Origin: Sphingomonas panacis
GTDB lineage: Bacteria; Pseudomonadota; Alphaproteobacteria; Sphingomonadales; Sphingomonadaceae
Direction: 5' to 3'
Assembly: GCF_001717955.1 (NCBI RefSeq)
Contig: NZ_CP014168.1
Span: 124,001 to 188,000 of the forward strand
Length of the DNA stretch: 64,000 bases
This document shows positions 37,238 to 46,276 of the stretch, in pieces. The position numbers and the translations under genes are program-made. Position 1 is the first letter of the stretch; each line of letters opens with the position of its first letter. The notes beneath the pieces are model-generated. The model was given only the letters and a program-made list of their open reading frames with translations, was not told the origin of the DNA and did not search any database.

Positions 37238-38394
37238 CCGAGCGCGCAGAGACGATTGCGGCGAAGGTGGAAACCTTCGTGCGCGACATCGTGATCCCTT
37301 ACGAGAAGGACGGCCGCCGCGACCATCACGGTCCGGCGGACGCACTGGTTCGCGAACTGCGGGAAAAGGCCCGCGCCGCCGGCGTGCTGACGCCGCACGT
37401 CCTCCCGGACGGGTCACACCTGACGCAGCGCGAAACCGCGATCGTGCTGCGGAGGTCGGGCCTGTCACCCTTGGGGCCGCTCGCGTGCAACACCGCCGCG
37501 CCCGATGAGGGCAATATGTATCTGCTCGGCAAGGTCGCCAGCGCGGAGCAAAGGGCGCGTTTCCTGGACCCGCTGATCGCGGGCGTCGCGCGCTCCGCGT
37601 TTTTCATGACCGAACCCGCCGAGGACGGCGGTGCGGGCTCCGATCCCTCAATGATGCAGACAACGTGCCGGCGCGACGGCGATCATTGGGTCATCAACGG
37701 CCGCAAGAAATTCATCACCGGGGCGGAAGGCGGCAGCGTCGGCATCGTCATGGCGAAATCCGACGACGGCGCCTGCATGTTCCTCGTCGACCTTCCAGAC
37801 CCAGCGATCCGCACCACACGCGTGATCGACACGATCGACAGTTCGATGCCAGGCGGCCACGCCGAGATCGACATCGTCGATTTGCGCGTTCCCGCGCACC
37901 AGATGCTCGGCGCGAGCGGCGAGGGCTTCAAATACGCCCAGATCCGGCTCAGTCCGGCCCGTCTGTCGCACTGCATGCGCTGGCTCGGGCTGGCGATCCG
38001 TGCGCACGAAATCGCCGCCGACTATGCCAATCGGCGCCACGCCTTCGGCAAGCCCTTGGTCGATCACGAAGGGGTCGGCTTCATGCTCGCCGACAATCTC
38101 ATCGATCTCCAACAGTCCGAATTGATGATCGACTGGTGCGCCAGCGTGCTCGATACCGGCTCCCTAGGCACGACGGAAAGCTCGATGACGAAGGTGGCGG
38201 TGTCGGACGCGTTGTTCCGGGTGGCCGACCGGTGCGTTCAGGTGATGGGCGGCACCGGCGTCTCGGGCGATACGATCGTCGAGCAGGCGTTCCGCGAAAT
38301 CCGGGCGTTCCGCATCTATGACGGCCCGACCGAGGTTCACAAATGGAGCCTGGCCAAGAAGATCAAGCGTGACTGGATTGCTGCGCAGGCATGA
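37234..38394 (+). CDS. Acyl-CoA dehydrogenase, ACAD10/11-like (second copy)
   Basis: A 386-residue acyl-CoA dehydrogenase. AFFMTEPAEDGGAGSDP and VINGRKKFITGAEGG are the FAD/substrate strands, and ANRRHAFGKPLVDHEGVGF and QVMGGTGVSGD complete the C-terminal fold. As in the enzyme at 19134 the catalytic position reads YDGPTEVH, with Asp in place of the MCAD Glu. ATG 37234 overlaps the SDR stop (ATGA); the longer open frame is a shadow of that SDR gene. The second kinase lies two genes downstream, so this repeats the dehydrogenase/kinase association. Confidence 0.88.
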   Translation: MTERAETIAAKVETFVRDIVIPYEKDGRRDHHGPADALVRELREKARAAGVLTPHVLPDGSHLTQRETAIVLRRSGLSPLGPLACNTAAPDEGNMYLLGKVASAEQRARFLDPLIAGVARSAFFMTEPAEDGGAGSDPSMMQTTCRRDGDHWVINGRKKFITGAEGGSVGIVMAKSDDGACMFLVDLPDPAIRTTRVIDTIDSSMPGGHAEIDIVDLRVPAHQMLGASGEGFKYAQIRLSPARLSHCMRWLGLAIRAHEIAADYANRRHAFGKPLVDHEGVGFMLADNLIDLQQSELMIDWCASVLDTGSLGTTESSMTKVAVSDALFRVADRCVQVMGGTGVSGDTIVEQAFREIRAFRIYDGPTEVHKWSLAKKIKRDWIAAQA

Positions 38395-39869
38395 GCAAGC
38401 CCGCGCCACCCAAAGAGAGCCAAGCCGATATGGCGAAAAGCGCCTGCGCCCGATCGATCCGGTGCCTCCTCATCGCGCCCGCTGCACTCGTTGCGGCGGT
38501 TTCCTTTCCAGCCTCGGCGAACACGTTCGCCGCGCCCGAAGCGCCGCGCTCAACCGCCGGTTTCGGCGCCGATCTGCTGCCGAAGGACGAGAAGAGCCGC
38601 GCCGCTCTGCTCAAGTCCACTGCGTTCGACGCGACGATCTACGGTATGTCGGCCTATCTGCAATATGAGCAGATGTACCGTCAGGTGTTCGACACGTCCG
38701 CCCCGAACTTCACGGGCTTCAACCGCTTCGCGCATGAGCGCGCGCTCGCTGGGCCTGATTATGCAACGTTCAAGGTACCCAATTCCGACACGCTTTACTC
38801 GACCGCATGGATCGATTTGAGCAAGGGGCCGGTCGAAATCGACGTCCCGCCGACCAGCCTGAAATACTTCACCCTCAACATCTTCGATATTTTCGGAAAC
38901 CCGAGCAACCTGAGTAACCGGACGATCGGGCTGAACGGCGGGCGCTTCCTGCTGGTGCCTCCCGGCTGGCACGGCTCGCCCCCGCCCGGCACGACGGTCT
39001 ACCGCGCCGCCACCGTCCAGCTCTGGATTCTGATGCGCGCCTTCGCTCAGTCCGACAAGGAGGTGGCCTACGCCCGCCGCTTCCAGGACGACGTGAAGAT
39101 CATCCCGCCCGCCATTCCGACGCAGGAGGCCGGCGTAGGCATGACGCCGCCCGCTCCCGCGCCGGGAGCGGCGGGGTTCTTGCGGGTTCTCGACTACATC
39201 CTGCGGGTCAACGGGTGCCAGCCCGGCGAGGAAGCGCTGGTGTCGCGCTTCCGCGTGCTCGGCGTAGTGGGCGATCGCCCATTCGGCGCGGCGGCCCTCG
39301 ACGCGCCGTCGCTCGCGGCGATCGACGGCGGCTATACCGATGCAGTCGCCCTGATCGCGGCCTCGAAATCGCAGCTCGGCGTGTCCACCGGCACCGGTTG
39401 GATGAAAGTGAACAAGGGCGAATATGGCTTCAACTATATCCGCCGGTCCGTCACCAACACCGCCGGGCTCGGAGCGAACGTCCGGGAAGAAAACGCATCC
39501 TACACAACCTTTGCGGATGGAAACGGAAAGCCCCTGGACGGCGCGGCGTCGCGTTACACGCTGCGCCTGCGGACCCCGCCGCCAGTCAACGCCTTCTGGT
39601 CGGTCACGCTGTACGACGCCAAATCCTTCACCCTCTATCCCAACCCCCTCCGCCGCTATCTGGTGAGCGACCGAACACCGGGTTTGAAGGTCGGCGCCGA
39701 CGGAGCGATCGATATCCGTCTCCAGCATCTGCCAAGCGATGGCGGCAATTGGCTGCCCGCGCCGGCGGGACCGTTCTTCGTGGTCATTCGCGCCTATAGC
39801 CCCAAGCCGGAGATGCTGGACGGGCGGTGGCTTCCCCCCGCCATCCAGGCGGGCGCACCCGCCAGATAG
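38391..39869 (+). CDS. DUF1254/DUF1214 domain-containing protein (paralogue)
   Basis: A 492-residue paralogue of the protein at 25161-26633. Shared landmarks are NSDTLYSTAWIDL (DUF1254) and PPVNAFWSVTLYDAKSF, RYLVSDRTPG and NWLPAPAGPFFVVIRAYSPKP (DUF1214). The ATGA overlap supports the start at 38391. A second ATG at 38430 (MAKSACARS) would give a more compact signal peptide ending at PASANTF. The protein is exported and its activity is unestablished. Its repeated co-occurrence with the dehydrogenase and kinase is the main clue. Confidence 0.85.
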   Translation: MSKPAPPKESQADMAKSACARSIRCLLIAPAALVAAVSFPASANTFAAPEAPRSTAGFGADLLPKDEKSRAALLKSTAFDATIYGMSAYLQYEQMYRQVFDTSAPNFTGFNRFAHERALAGPDYATFKVPNSDTLYSTAWIDLSKGPVEIDVPPTSLKYFTLNIFDIFGNPSNLSNRTIGLNGGRFLLVPPGWHGSPPPGTTVYRAATVQLWILMRAFAQSDKEVAYARRFQDDVKIIPPAIPTQEAGVGMTPPAPAPGAAGFLRVLDYILRVNGCQPGEEALVSRFRVLGVVGDRPFGAAALDAPSLAAIDGGYTDAVALIAASKSQLGVSTGTGWMKVNKGEYGFNYIRRSVTNTAGLGANVREENASYTTFADGNGKPLDGAASRYTLRLRTPPPVNAFWSVTLYDAKSFTLYPNPLRRYLVSDRTPGLKVGADGAIDIRLQHLPSDGGNWLPAPAGPFFVVIRAYSPKPEMLDGRWLPPAIQAGAPAR

Positions 39870-39917
39870 CGGATCGCCAGCGCGGTACGCCATTTTGCCG
39901 ATCGAGAGGTATCGACC

Positions 39918-40988
39918 GTGAGTGTTTCAGCCAATTTCAACAGCGGTACGATTGCGGTTCGTGAGGGCTATGGACTCGATGCGCGCGCGCTTGAATCGTG
40001 GATGCGCGAGACGGTCGATGGCTTCGCCGGCCCGCTCTCGATCGAGCAGTTCCAAGGCGGTCAGTCGAACCCCACATACAGGCTGGTGACACCAGGCGCG
40101 TGCTACGTGCTCCGCAAGCAACCGCCCGGCCAATTGCTCAAGGGTGCCCATGCGGTCGATCGCGAAGCACGCGTTCTCACCGGTCTCGCAAAAGCGGGCT
40201 TCCCGGTCGCGCATGTCCGTGGCGTCTGCAACGATCCGGCGGTACTCGGCACCATCTTCTACGTGATGGACATGGTGGAGGGCCGCATCTTCTGGGACGC
40301 GACCATTCCCGGCGTGCCGAACGCGGAGCGCGCCGCCCTGTTCGACGCGATGAACGAGACGATCGCCCAGCTTCATAGTGTCGATTACGATGCCGTCGGG
40401 CTCGGCGATTATGGTCGCCCGGGGAATTACTTCGAACGGCAGATCGGACGCTGGTCTAAGCAGTATCTGGAGGATGAGGAGGCAGGCCGTGATCCGAACA
40501 TGGACAGGCTGGTCGAATGGTTGCCCGCCAATATTCCGCCAGGCGACGAGACCAGCATCGTTCACGGCGATTTCCGCATCGACAACATGATCTTCCATCC
40601 TACCGAGCCCCGCGTGCTGGCGGTGCTCGACTGGGAATTGTCCACGCTGGGACATCCCGGCGCGGATTTCGCATACCATGCGATGATGTATCGCATGCCT
40701 CCGCATATCGTAGCCGGGCTCGGCGGTGCCGACACGATGGCACTCGGGCTGCCGAGCGAGCAGGAGTATCTCGCCACCTATTGTCGCCGGCGCGGAATGG
40801 GCACGATGCCAGGCTATGGCTTCTACATGGCGTTCAACTTTTTCCGTCTCGCCGCCATCTTCCACGGCATCAAAGGCCGCGTGCTGCGCGGCACCGCGGC
40901 ATCCGCCCAGGCGCGCGAACGCGTCGCCGTCCTGCCCGAACTCATGCAACTCGCCTGGCGACAGGTCGAGCGGATCGATACGCCATGA
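39918..40988 (+). CDS. APH-family phosphotransferase (second copy)
   Basis: A 356-residue APH-fold kinase closely similar to the one at 20375-21457: FQGGQSNPTYRL, VLRKQPPGQLLKGAHAVDRE, catalytic HGDFRIDNMIFHP and [12 protein letters not shown] are intact. The GTG start follows GAGAGG. It overlaps the enoyl-CoA hydratase gene by 4 bp. By analogy with LvaA and the ACAD10/11 kinase domain it may phosphorylate a hydroxyacyl-CoA for the dehydrogenase two genes upstream. Confidence 0.87.
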   Translation: MSVSANFNSGTIAVREGYGLDARALESWMRETVDGFAGPLSIEQFQGGQSNPTYRLVTPGACYVLRKQPPGQLLKGAHAVDREARVLTGLAKAGFPVAHVRGVCNDPAVLGTIFYVMDMVEGRIFWDATIPGVPNAERAALFDAMNETIAQLHSVDYDAVGLGDYGRPGNYFERQIGRWSKQYLEDEEAGRDPNMDRLVEWLPANIPPGDETSIVHGDFRIDNMIFHPTEPRVLAVLDWELSTLGHPGADFAYHAMMYRMPPHIVAGLGGADTMALGLPSEQEYLATYCRRRGMGTMPGYGFYMAFNFFRLAAIFHGIKGRVLRGTAASAQARERVAVLPELMQLAWRQVERIDTP

Positions 40989-41773
40989 CCAACACCCCCA
41001 TCGGCTTTCGCGTCGAAGACGGCGTAGCGTGGCTCACGCTGGACCGGCCGGAGAATCGCAACGCGCTCGGGCCGGAACTTGCCGAAGCACTGCATGCGAT
41101 GGCGGATCGCTGCGCCGACGATCCAACGGTGCGTTGCGTCGTTCTGACCGGGAGCGGCCGCTTTTTCTGTGTTGGCGGCGACATCGCGGTGTTCGCTCAG
41201 ACGGGCGGGGATATCGAGGCAACCGTTCTAAAGCTCGCGCGCAGCTTCCATGCCGGCATCCTGCGACTGGCAACGATGGCGAAACCCCTCGTCGTCGCCG
41301 TCAATGGCCCCGCCGCCGGCGCCGGCTTCAGCCTGGCCTTGCTCGGCGACATCGTCATCGCGGCGGATACGGCGCATTTCACGGCGGCCTATACCGCAAT
41401 CGGCCTGACGCCGGATGGCGGTCTGTCGTGGTGGCTGCCGCGTTTGGTGGGGTTCAGGCAGGCCCAGGATATCCTGCTTACCAATCGGCGGATAGACGCG
41501 GGCGAGGCCGTGCATATCGGCCTGATAACGCGCGTCGTCCCGGAGGGGGAACTGGAAGCGGCGGCGCGCGAGACGGCGCTCGCCCTCGCCGCCGGGCCAT
41601 CGGCGGCGCTTGCGCGATGTCGCGGGTTGTTGCTGAGCGCAATCACCACGCCATTGGACGCACAGCTCGACGCCGAAGCGGCGTCGATCGCTGCGGCCAG
41701 CGCCGGCGCGGAAGGTCGTGAAGGTGTCGCCGCCTTCCTCGCGAAGCGGCCGCCGGTCTTCCCGAGCGAATAA
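40985..41773 (+). CDS. Enoyl-CoA hydratase/isomerase family protein
   Basis: A 262-residue crotonase with the conserved start LDRPENRNALG, the first oxyanion segment FCVGGDIAVF and the second AVNGPAAGAGFSLALLGDIV. The catalytic region reads AYTAIGLTPDGGLSWWLPR; the usual Glu positions are not standard (IGLTPDGG), as in 2-(1,2-epoxyphenylacetyl)-CoA isomerase-type (PaaG-like) members. The ATG overlaps the kinase stop; a longer open frame is a shadow. It would hydrate or isomerise the enoyl-CoA made by the dehydrogenase/kinase pair. Confidence 0.88.
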   Translation: MTNTPIGFRVEDGVAWLTLDRPENRNALGPELAEALHAMADRCADDPTVRCVVLTGSGRFFCVGGDIAVFAQTGGDIEATVLKLARSFHAGILRLATMAKPLVVAVNGPAAGAGFSLALLGDIVIAADTAHFTAAYTAIGLTPDGGLSWWLPRLVGFRQAQDILLTNRRIDAGEAVHIGLITRVVPEGELEAAARETALALAAGPSAALARCRGLLLSAITTPLDAQLDAEAASIAAASAGAEGREGVAAFLAKRPPVFPSE

Positions 41774-41781
41774 CCGCGCCG

Positions 41782-42570
41782 ATGCGCCCCGCCAACTTAT
41801 GCTATCCGCCAAATCCCGCTTATGGTTCGGGCGCTTGCCGGCGAATGGTGCAGATCACCTGCGGCGATGGTGTCGTCGATGCGCATCTGTCCGACACGTT
41901 TCATGAAATGCGCTGCCGCGTCCGCCACAACGGCGAAGTGGTAACGGCGATCGAGGGAGAAACCATCCGCATCCCAACCACGGCATGCCCTGCTGCAATC
42001 ACGGTTCTGCAAGATCTCGTCGGAACGCGTTTGGACCTGCCTGGACGAGCCTTCTACAGCGGTGGGCGTGCGCGCCGTCATTGCACGCATCTGTTCGATC
42101 TCGCGGTACTTGCCATCCAACACGGCAAGCAAGCTGAAGGCTCCTGCCGCTACGACGCGATCGTTCCGGACGAAACCGATTCGCCCGTCGCGATCACCGT
42201 CCACCGCAATGACATCGAGATACATCGCTGGCTCATCCAAGATGCTACCATTTTGCACCCGCCGGCTCTTCGGGGAAATACGCTCGACAGGGGATTCGCT
42301 GCATGGGCGACTTTGCATTTCGCTGACGGTGCGCTGGAAGCCGCAACCGTTCTCGCCCGAACCTGGCTGATCGCGCTCGGGCGGCGCTATCTGATCGAGC
42401 AGGCTGCCGGACAACCTATAACCCAGAACGCGCAAATGGCTGGACGGTGCTTCGCTTACGCCGCCGAGAACGCGCAAGCGGCAACGTTCACGTCCGGAAG
42501 CATCGCTATTCAGCCAACGCTTGAAGGTCGAGAGGTCACTTACAGGCGCGGTAGGATCAGAACGGCTTGA
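41782..42570 (+). CDS. DUF2889 domain-containing protein
   Basis: A 262-residue protein with the DUF2889 pattern: a strand-rich start (HLSDTFHEMRCRVRHNGEVV), a conserved TTACPAAITVLQDLVG and CTHLFDLAVLA. The function is not established. The family is frequently found at the edges of aromatic, terpene and steroid catabolic clusters. It starts 8 bp after the hydratase stop and ends the operon. The integrase remnant begins about 80 bp later, so the pathway cluster appears to end here. Confidence 0.75.
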   Translation: MRPANLCYPPNPAYGSGACRRMVQITCGDGVVDAHLSDTFHEMRCRVRHNGEVVTAIEGETIRIPTTACPAAITVLQDLVGTRLDLPGRAFYSGGRARRHCTHLFDLAVLAIQHGKQAEGSCRYDAIVPDETDSPVAITVHRNDIEIHRWLIQDATILHPPALRGNTLDRGFAAWATLHFADGALEAATVLARTWLIALGRRYLIEQAAGQPITQNAQMAGRCFAYAAENAQAATFTSGSIAIQPTLEGREVTYRRGRIRTA

Positions 42571-42652
42571 GCGAGCCAGAAGATAACGGTGGCTGCACGG
42601 GCGAGACGGTAGAGAAGAAGCGGTTCGGCGTCAGTTGAATCACCAGCCCCGG

Positions 42653-42988
42653 CTATCCGCCAGAGGTTTTTCGAGGCGTCCGACCGACATCAAGCGCGCC
42701 GCGCGCTTCGACCGAGCGCACCATCGCGAGCACGTCGGCACTGGTGATCGCGCGCAGACCGCGGTCACCGAACGCCGGGAACGCGTCGCGCTAGAGCCGG
42801 GTCAGCAGCCGAGTCGCATGGCCAGCATTAAGCGACGCCGCGCGGTTGTCGTGCCACGCCCGCGCGGCAGCTTCGAACGTCGTAACCGGCGCCGGCGCAG
42901 CCTTAGCGCCGGGATCTCTGCCCTGCCCCAGCGCAAGCTTGGCTTCGGCGCGACACAGTCGTGCAGCCGCGAGGATTGGCGGAAAGTC
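42653..42988 (-). pseudogene. P4-type tyrosine integrase remnant, internal stop
   Basis: Reading leftward, one frame gives a middle piece of a P4/IntS-type integrase: RAEAKLALGQGRDPGA, TFEAAARAWHDNRAASLNAG and RDAFPAFGDRGLRAITSADV. These match the end of the N-terminal arm domain and the core-binding domain. A TAG at 42791-42793 replaces the expected Glu of 'LERDAFP'. The N-terminus is lost above about 42988, and the catalytic RHRY domain is absent after the stop at 42653. It is a decayed, inactive relic of an integrated element. No att site or tRNA is visible beside it. Confidence 0.75.
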
Positions 42989-43134
42989 TCACAGTTTTGT
43001 CTCACGGTCCGAGAGGCACACGGTAGGGCGGGTACGGGTAGCTCCGCCTCCCCCGAGGCTATCTAGTGGATTGATCGTGACGAATGAGTCCTTTTGAGCA
43101 TTCCGGCGGGCGCTGCATTGTGCGACCAAAGGGT

Positions 43135-43461
43135 ATGCGTAGCGGTATCACCTTCGTCGTCACGGCACCGGATCGGGCTCGGCTTGAGGCTCTCGTTTCG
43201 GCACGTGGGTCGCCCCAGAAGCACGTATGGCGGGCGCGGATCGTCCTTCTGTCGGATGATGGGCTGGGCACCGTTGCGATCATGGCGGCGACGGGCAAGT
43301 CGAAGACGTGCGTGTGGCGCTGGCAGGAGCGGTACATGGCCGAAGGCGTCGATGGCCTGCTCCGCGACAAAACCCGCCCTGCTGGCATCGCGCCGCTCGA
43401 GACGACGCTCGTCGACCAGGTCGTGGCGTTGACGCTCGAGCCACCGGCTCAGGAGGCGACA
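43135..43461 (+). pseudogene. IS630 family transposase, 3'-truncated
   Basis: About 109 residues of an IS630-type transposase N-terminus: RARLEALVSARGSPQKHVWR, the helix-turn-helix TGKSKTCVWRWQERY and GVDGLLRDKTRPAG, up to EPPAQEAT. Similarity stops at about 43461 and the DDE catalytic domain is missing. The open frame continues a few codons into unrelated sequence. The break coincides with the start of an NsrR-like promoter region, so a later rearrangement removed the rest of the element. No terminal inverted repeat is evident. Confidence 0.8.
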
Positions 43462-43492
43462 AGTGCATCTTTACACACGGCACCGTTTAGAT

Positions 43493-43515
43493 AACAAGCA
43501 CCAAATATGCATCTT
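43493..43515. promoter_or_regulatory. NsrR-like operator upstream of the Rrf2 gene
   Basis: The right half-site ATGCATCTT is perfect for the NsrR dyad (AAGATGC...GCATCTT type), while the left half (AACAAGC) is degenerate. A second TGCATCTTT lies 44 bp upstream at 43464-43472 in the same orientation. The site is about 215 bp before the Rrf2 start. Inferred from motif likeness only. Confidence 0.4.
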
Positions 43516-43730
43516 TTCGCTGAACCCATTTCCGGCCTTCGAAGGGAAGCTCGCGCGATGACGACCGCCACGATCACCGAACCGAAGCGCTCCCTCGGCG
43601 CGCAACGGCCCCCACCTCCGCGCGCGCCGGATCGGGGCTCGCGACGCGAAGGATGGCGAGTGCATACGGAACTTGCGTCAAAGCCGACCCGCCGGCGCCG
43701 GGTCGCCGTCGCGATGACCGCGACACCGCG

Positions 43731-44177
43731 ATGCAGCTGACGCGCTACACGGACTATGCGATCCGGATCATGCTGCACGTGGGGTCGCATGACGAGCTGT
43801 CTTCGATCGCCCAGATCGCCGACGCCTATCGCATATCGAAGAACCACCTGATGAAGGTGGTCCAGCATCTTGGCCAAGGAGGGTTCCTCGAGACCATCAG
43901 GGGCCGGAACGGGGGGCTGCGCCTGGGACGCCCGGCGGAGGAGATCACGCTGGGACAGCTCGTTCGCCATACCGAACAAGGCTTCACCCTGGTCGACTGC
44001 TCCACCTGCCTGGTCGCCCCCGCATGCACCGTGCCGCGCATCCTGGGCGAAGCGACGCAGGCGTTCCTCGCGGTCCTAGACCGCTACACGGTGGCCGACA
44101 TCCTGTCGCGCAAGGTCGACATGCGCAATCTCTTCGGGGGCGCGTCCTCGCTCGGCGAGGTCATGGCGGAGATCTGA
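43731..44177 (+). CDS. nsrR: Rrf2 family regulator, NsrR-like
   Basis: A 148-residue Rrf2 protein beginning MQLTRYTDYAIRIM, very like NsrR, with the helix-turn-helix ISKNHLMKVVQHL and wing RGRNGGLRLG. The three cluster ligands lie in CSTCLVAPAC (C-x2-C-x5-C), slightly shorter between the first two than E. coli NsrR (C-x4-C). NsrR binds a 4Fe-4S or 2Fe-2S cluster and derepresses on nitric oxide. A short open frame between the operator and this gene (43558-43740) is not recognisable. No hmp or other NO gene is adjacent, perhaps lost with the IS rearrangement. Confidence 0.82.
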   Translation: MQLTRYTDYAIRIMLHVGSHDELSSIAQIADAYRISKNHLMKVVQHLGQGGFLETIRGRNGGLRLGRPAEEITLGQLVRHTEQGFTLVDCSTCLVAPACTVPRILGEATQAFLAVLDRYTVADILSRKVDMRNLFGGASSLGEVMAEI

Positions 44178-44188
44178 GCGGGCGGAGA

Positions 44189-44201
44189 GGGGCGTTGCCC
44201 C
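44189..44201. terminator. Possible bidirectional terminator hairpin
   Basis: GGGGC-GTT-GCCCC lies between the convergent nsrR-like and SDR genes. The stem is short but GC-rich and there is no T tract. Confidence 0.35.
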
Positions 44202-44207
44202 CCTGCC

Positions 44208-45185
44208 CTAGTATGCGAGATCCACACCGGTCAGCTGTCGGCTGACCGTCCAGAGGCGGTCGGCGCTTGAGGGATCGACCGCCCATGCCGCAACGCCCGG
44301 CTTACCCACCGCGCCTTCGGTTAGCATGGGAGCAACGTCACTATTCTCGCAGTATACACCCCCCAAGCCATCCAGCCGACCGCTGGTCGCGCACCAGACG
44401 GAAGTGGCCGCGCCCTGCTGCGGCGTCTTCATGTCGCGGTCCGGGTCGATGTTCGGGCGGCCGTCGGCGCCCCGCGCTCCGAACGTATCGATCTCCTCCT
44501 CGGTCAGATGACGCGCCAGCGGGCCTAGGACAGAACCCGGGTGGACTGAAAACGCTCGAATGCCATGGGCCTCGCCAAAGCCGTCCAACGCGAGAGCGAA
44601 CAGGATGTTGGCCGTCTTGGATTGACCATATGAGACCCATTTGTCGTAAGCGCGGCGATCGAAGTTGATGTCGCCGAAATCGATGTCGGAGATCTGGTGT
44701 CCGCGCGACGAGAGTGACACCACCCGCGCGCCGTCCGCCCTGCGCAACGCAGGCCACAGACGGCACGTGAGCCGGAAGTGGCCTAGGTGGTTGGTCGAGA
44801 ACTGCGACTCGTTCCCCTGAGCGTCCCGCGCGAGAGGAGTCGCCATGATCCCGGCGCTGTTCACGAGTATGTCGAGTTTCTCGCCGCTGGCGATGAACCT
44901 CTGGCTGAACGCGTCGATCGACTGCGGGTCCATCAGATCCATCTGCTCGATGGTCGCGCCCGGCACGACGGACAGGGCGTCCTGGGCGCGGCGCGGATCC
45001 CTCGCGGGAATGACGACCCGCGCGCCGGCTCCCGTTAAAACCCGCGCGGTCTCAAGCCCGAGGTGCGAATGGCCACCGGTGATGATGGCCGTCTTGCCCG
45101 TCAGGTCGCTGCCGCCGACGACATCCTCGGCCGTGCTGTGAGCGTCGTAACCCGAGCCGATTGGGTGCTGCTTGCTGCTGGTCAT
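44208..45185 (-). CDS. SDR family oxidoreductase, retinol-dehydrogenase-like
   Basis: A 325-residue SDR of the WWOX/retinol dehydrogenase branch. ITGGHSHLGLETARVL is the cofactor motif (His replaces a Gly), and NSAGIMATPL, SQFSTNHLGHF and YGQSKTAN (catalytic Tyr/Lys) follow, with a long C-terminal region. ATG 45185 follows GAGGAGATTG. It is divergent from the AraC regulator gene 89 bp away, which probably controls it. Such enzymes act on aldehydes and ketones; the substrate is unknown. Confidence 0.88.
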   Translation of the reverse strand: MTSSKQHPIGSGYDAHSTAEDVVGGSDLTGKTAIITGGHSHLGLETARVLTGAGARVVIPARDPRRAQDALSVVPGATIEQMDLMDPQSIDAFSQRFIASGEKLDILVNSAGIMATPLARDAQGNESQFSTNHLGHFRLTCRLWPALRRADGARVVSLSSRGHQISDIDFGDINFDRRAYDKWVSYGQSKTANILFALALDGFGEAHGIRAFSVHPGSVLGPLARHLTEEEIDTFGARGADGRPNIDPDRDMKTPQQGAATSVWCATSGRLDGLGGVYCENSDVAPMLTEGAVGKPGVAAWAVDPSSADRLWTVSRQLTGVDLAY

Positions 45186-45273
45186 GATCAATCTCCTCAG
45201 TCACAGGAGGTAACGGCTGCGGGACGGATATCCTATGCTTGAAAGTCGCGTATTCTGTCGCGATAATCCAAGG

Positions 45274-46194
45274 ATGACAGACCCCCTGACCGACGTTCTA
45301 TCACTGCTGGAAGCACAGAGCTCCGTCTCCACGGGGCTCAGGGCTGGAGGAGACTGGTCGCTGCGCGTCGGGCGGCACGAAGGCCTGAAGTTCAACGCCG
45401 TGCTTTCCGGCCGCGCATGGCTCGCGATCGAAGGCCGGGACGAAGCGATCGAGCTGAAGGCGGGCGACTGCTTCCTGCTCGCTCGCGGGCTCCCGTTCAC
45501 GCTGGCGACCGACCTCGCGATATCTCCTGTCGACGCAGCCGACGTCTTCGGCACCGATGCGCCGATCGCAACCATCGGTGATGGCGCCGACTTCCACGTG
45601 GTCGGGGGGAAGATGGTGCTCGACCCCACGTCCTCGGCGATCCTGACCGATACCCTTCCGGACTGCATTCTGCTCCCGAACACGTCACCTGGCGCGACGT
45701 CCATGCGATGGCTCCTCGAACGCTTCGTGGCCGAGGCCGATGGGGTCGAGGCCGGTAACGGCGCAAGCGCAGCCAATCTGATGCATCTGATGTTCATCGA
45801 GTTGATCCGCGCGCATCTCTCGCGTTCCGGTGAGAGCAGCGAAGGCTGGTTGTACGCCTTGTCCGATCCCAAGGTCGGAAAGGCCCTGCGCCTGATGCAC
45901 GCCGCACCAACCCATCATTGGACGCTCCCGGAACTAGCGGATTCGATCGCCATGTCCCGATCAAGCTTCGCACAGCACTTCCGTTCGCGGGTGGGGATGC
46001 CCCCGCTGGAATACCTGCTGAGATGGCGGATGCGATTGGCGCGGCGCGATCTGCAGAAGCTGCGCCAGCCCATCGCCGAGGTCTCACGGCGATACGGTTA
46101 CGGATCGGAAAGCGCGTTCGGCAACGCCTTCAAGCGCGTATTCGGCGAATCTCCGCGCCGTTCGGTCACTGCGCGGCCGACGCCTGGGAGGTAG
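45274..46194 (+). CDS. AraC family regulator with cupin-like sensor domain
   Basis: A 306-residue regulator. The N-terminal cupin-type domain (about 25-115: GLKFNAVLSGRAWLAIEG, LKAGDCFLLARG) is followed by an AraC double helix-turn-helix (about 205-300: LADSIAMSRSSFAQHFRSRV and IAEVSRRYGYGSESAFGNAF). I chose ATG 45274 because DPLTDVLSLLEAQ is the family's usual beginning; an upstream ATG at 45235 is possible. It is divergent from one SDR gene and followed by a similar SDR gene, and is likely their activator. Confidence 0.87.
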   Translation: MTDPLTDVLSLLEAQSSVSTGLRAGGDWSLRVGRHEGLKFNAVLSGRAWLAIEGRDEAIELKAGDCFLLARGLPFTLATDLAISPVDAADVFGTDAPIATIGDGADFHVVGGKMVLDPTSSAILTDTLPDCILLPNTSPGATSMRWLLERFVAEADGVEAGNGASAANLMHLMFIELIRAHLSRSGESSEGWLYALSDPKVGKALRLMHAAPTHHWTLPELADSIAMSRSSFAQHFRSRVGMPPLEYLLRWRMRLARRDLQKLRQPIAEVSRRYGYGSESAFGNAFKRVFGESPRRSVTARPTPGR

Positions 46195-46276
46195 GCCGCC
46201 GACTGCGGCATCATCACGCTTGCAAAAGACCGCCGGTCTCTTATGTGCGGTCCATCATTGGATGGGGTGCGATACG

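Noticed and set aside
42846..43097. Small rightward open frames at 42635-43066 and 42846-43097
   Set aside because: They lie opposite the integrase remnant and have no family resemblance or ribosome site; the leftward frame explains the sequence.
43558..43740. A 60-codon open frame between the NsrR-like operator and the nsrR-like gene
   Set aside because: Low-complexity Arg/Pro composition and overlap with the regulator start; at most the remnant of a gene lost in the IS rearrangement.
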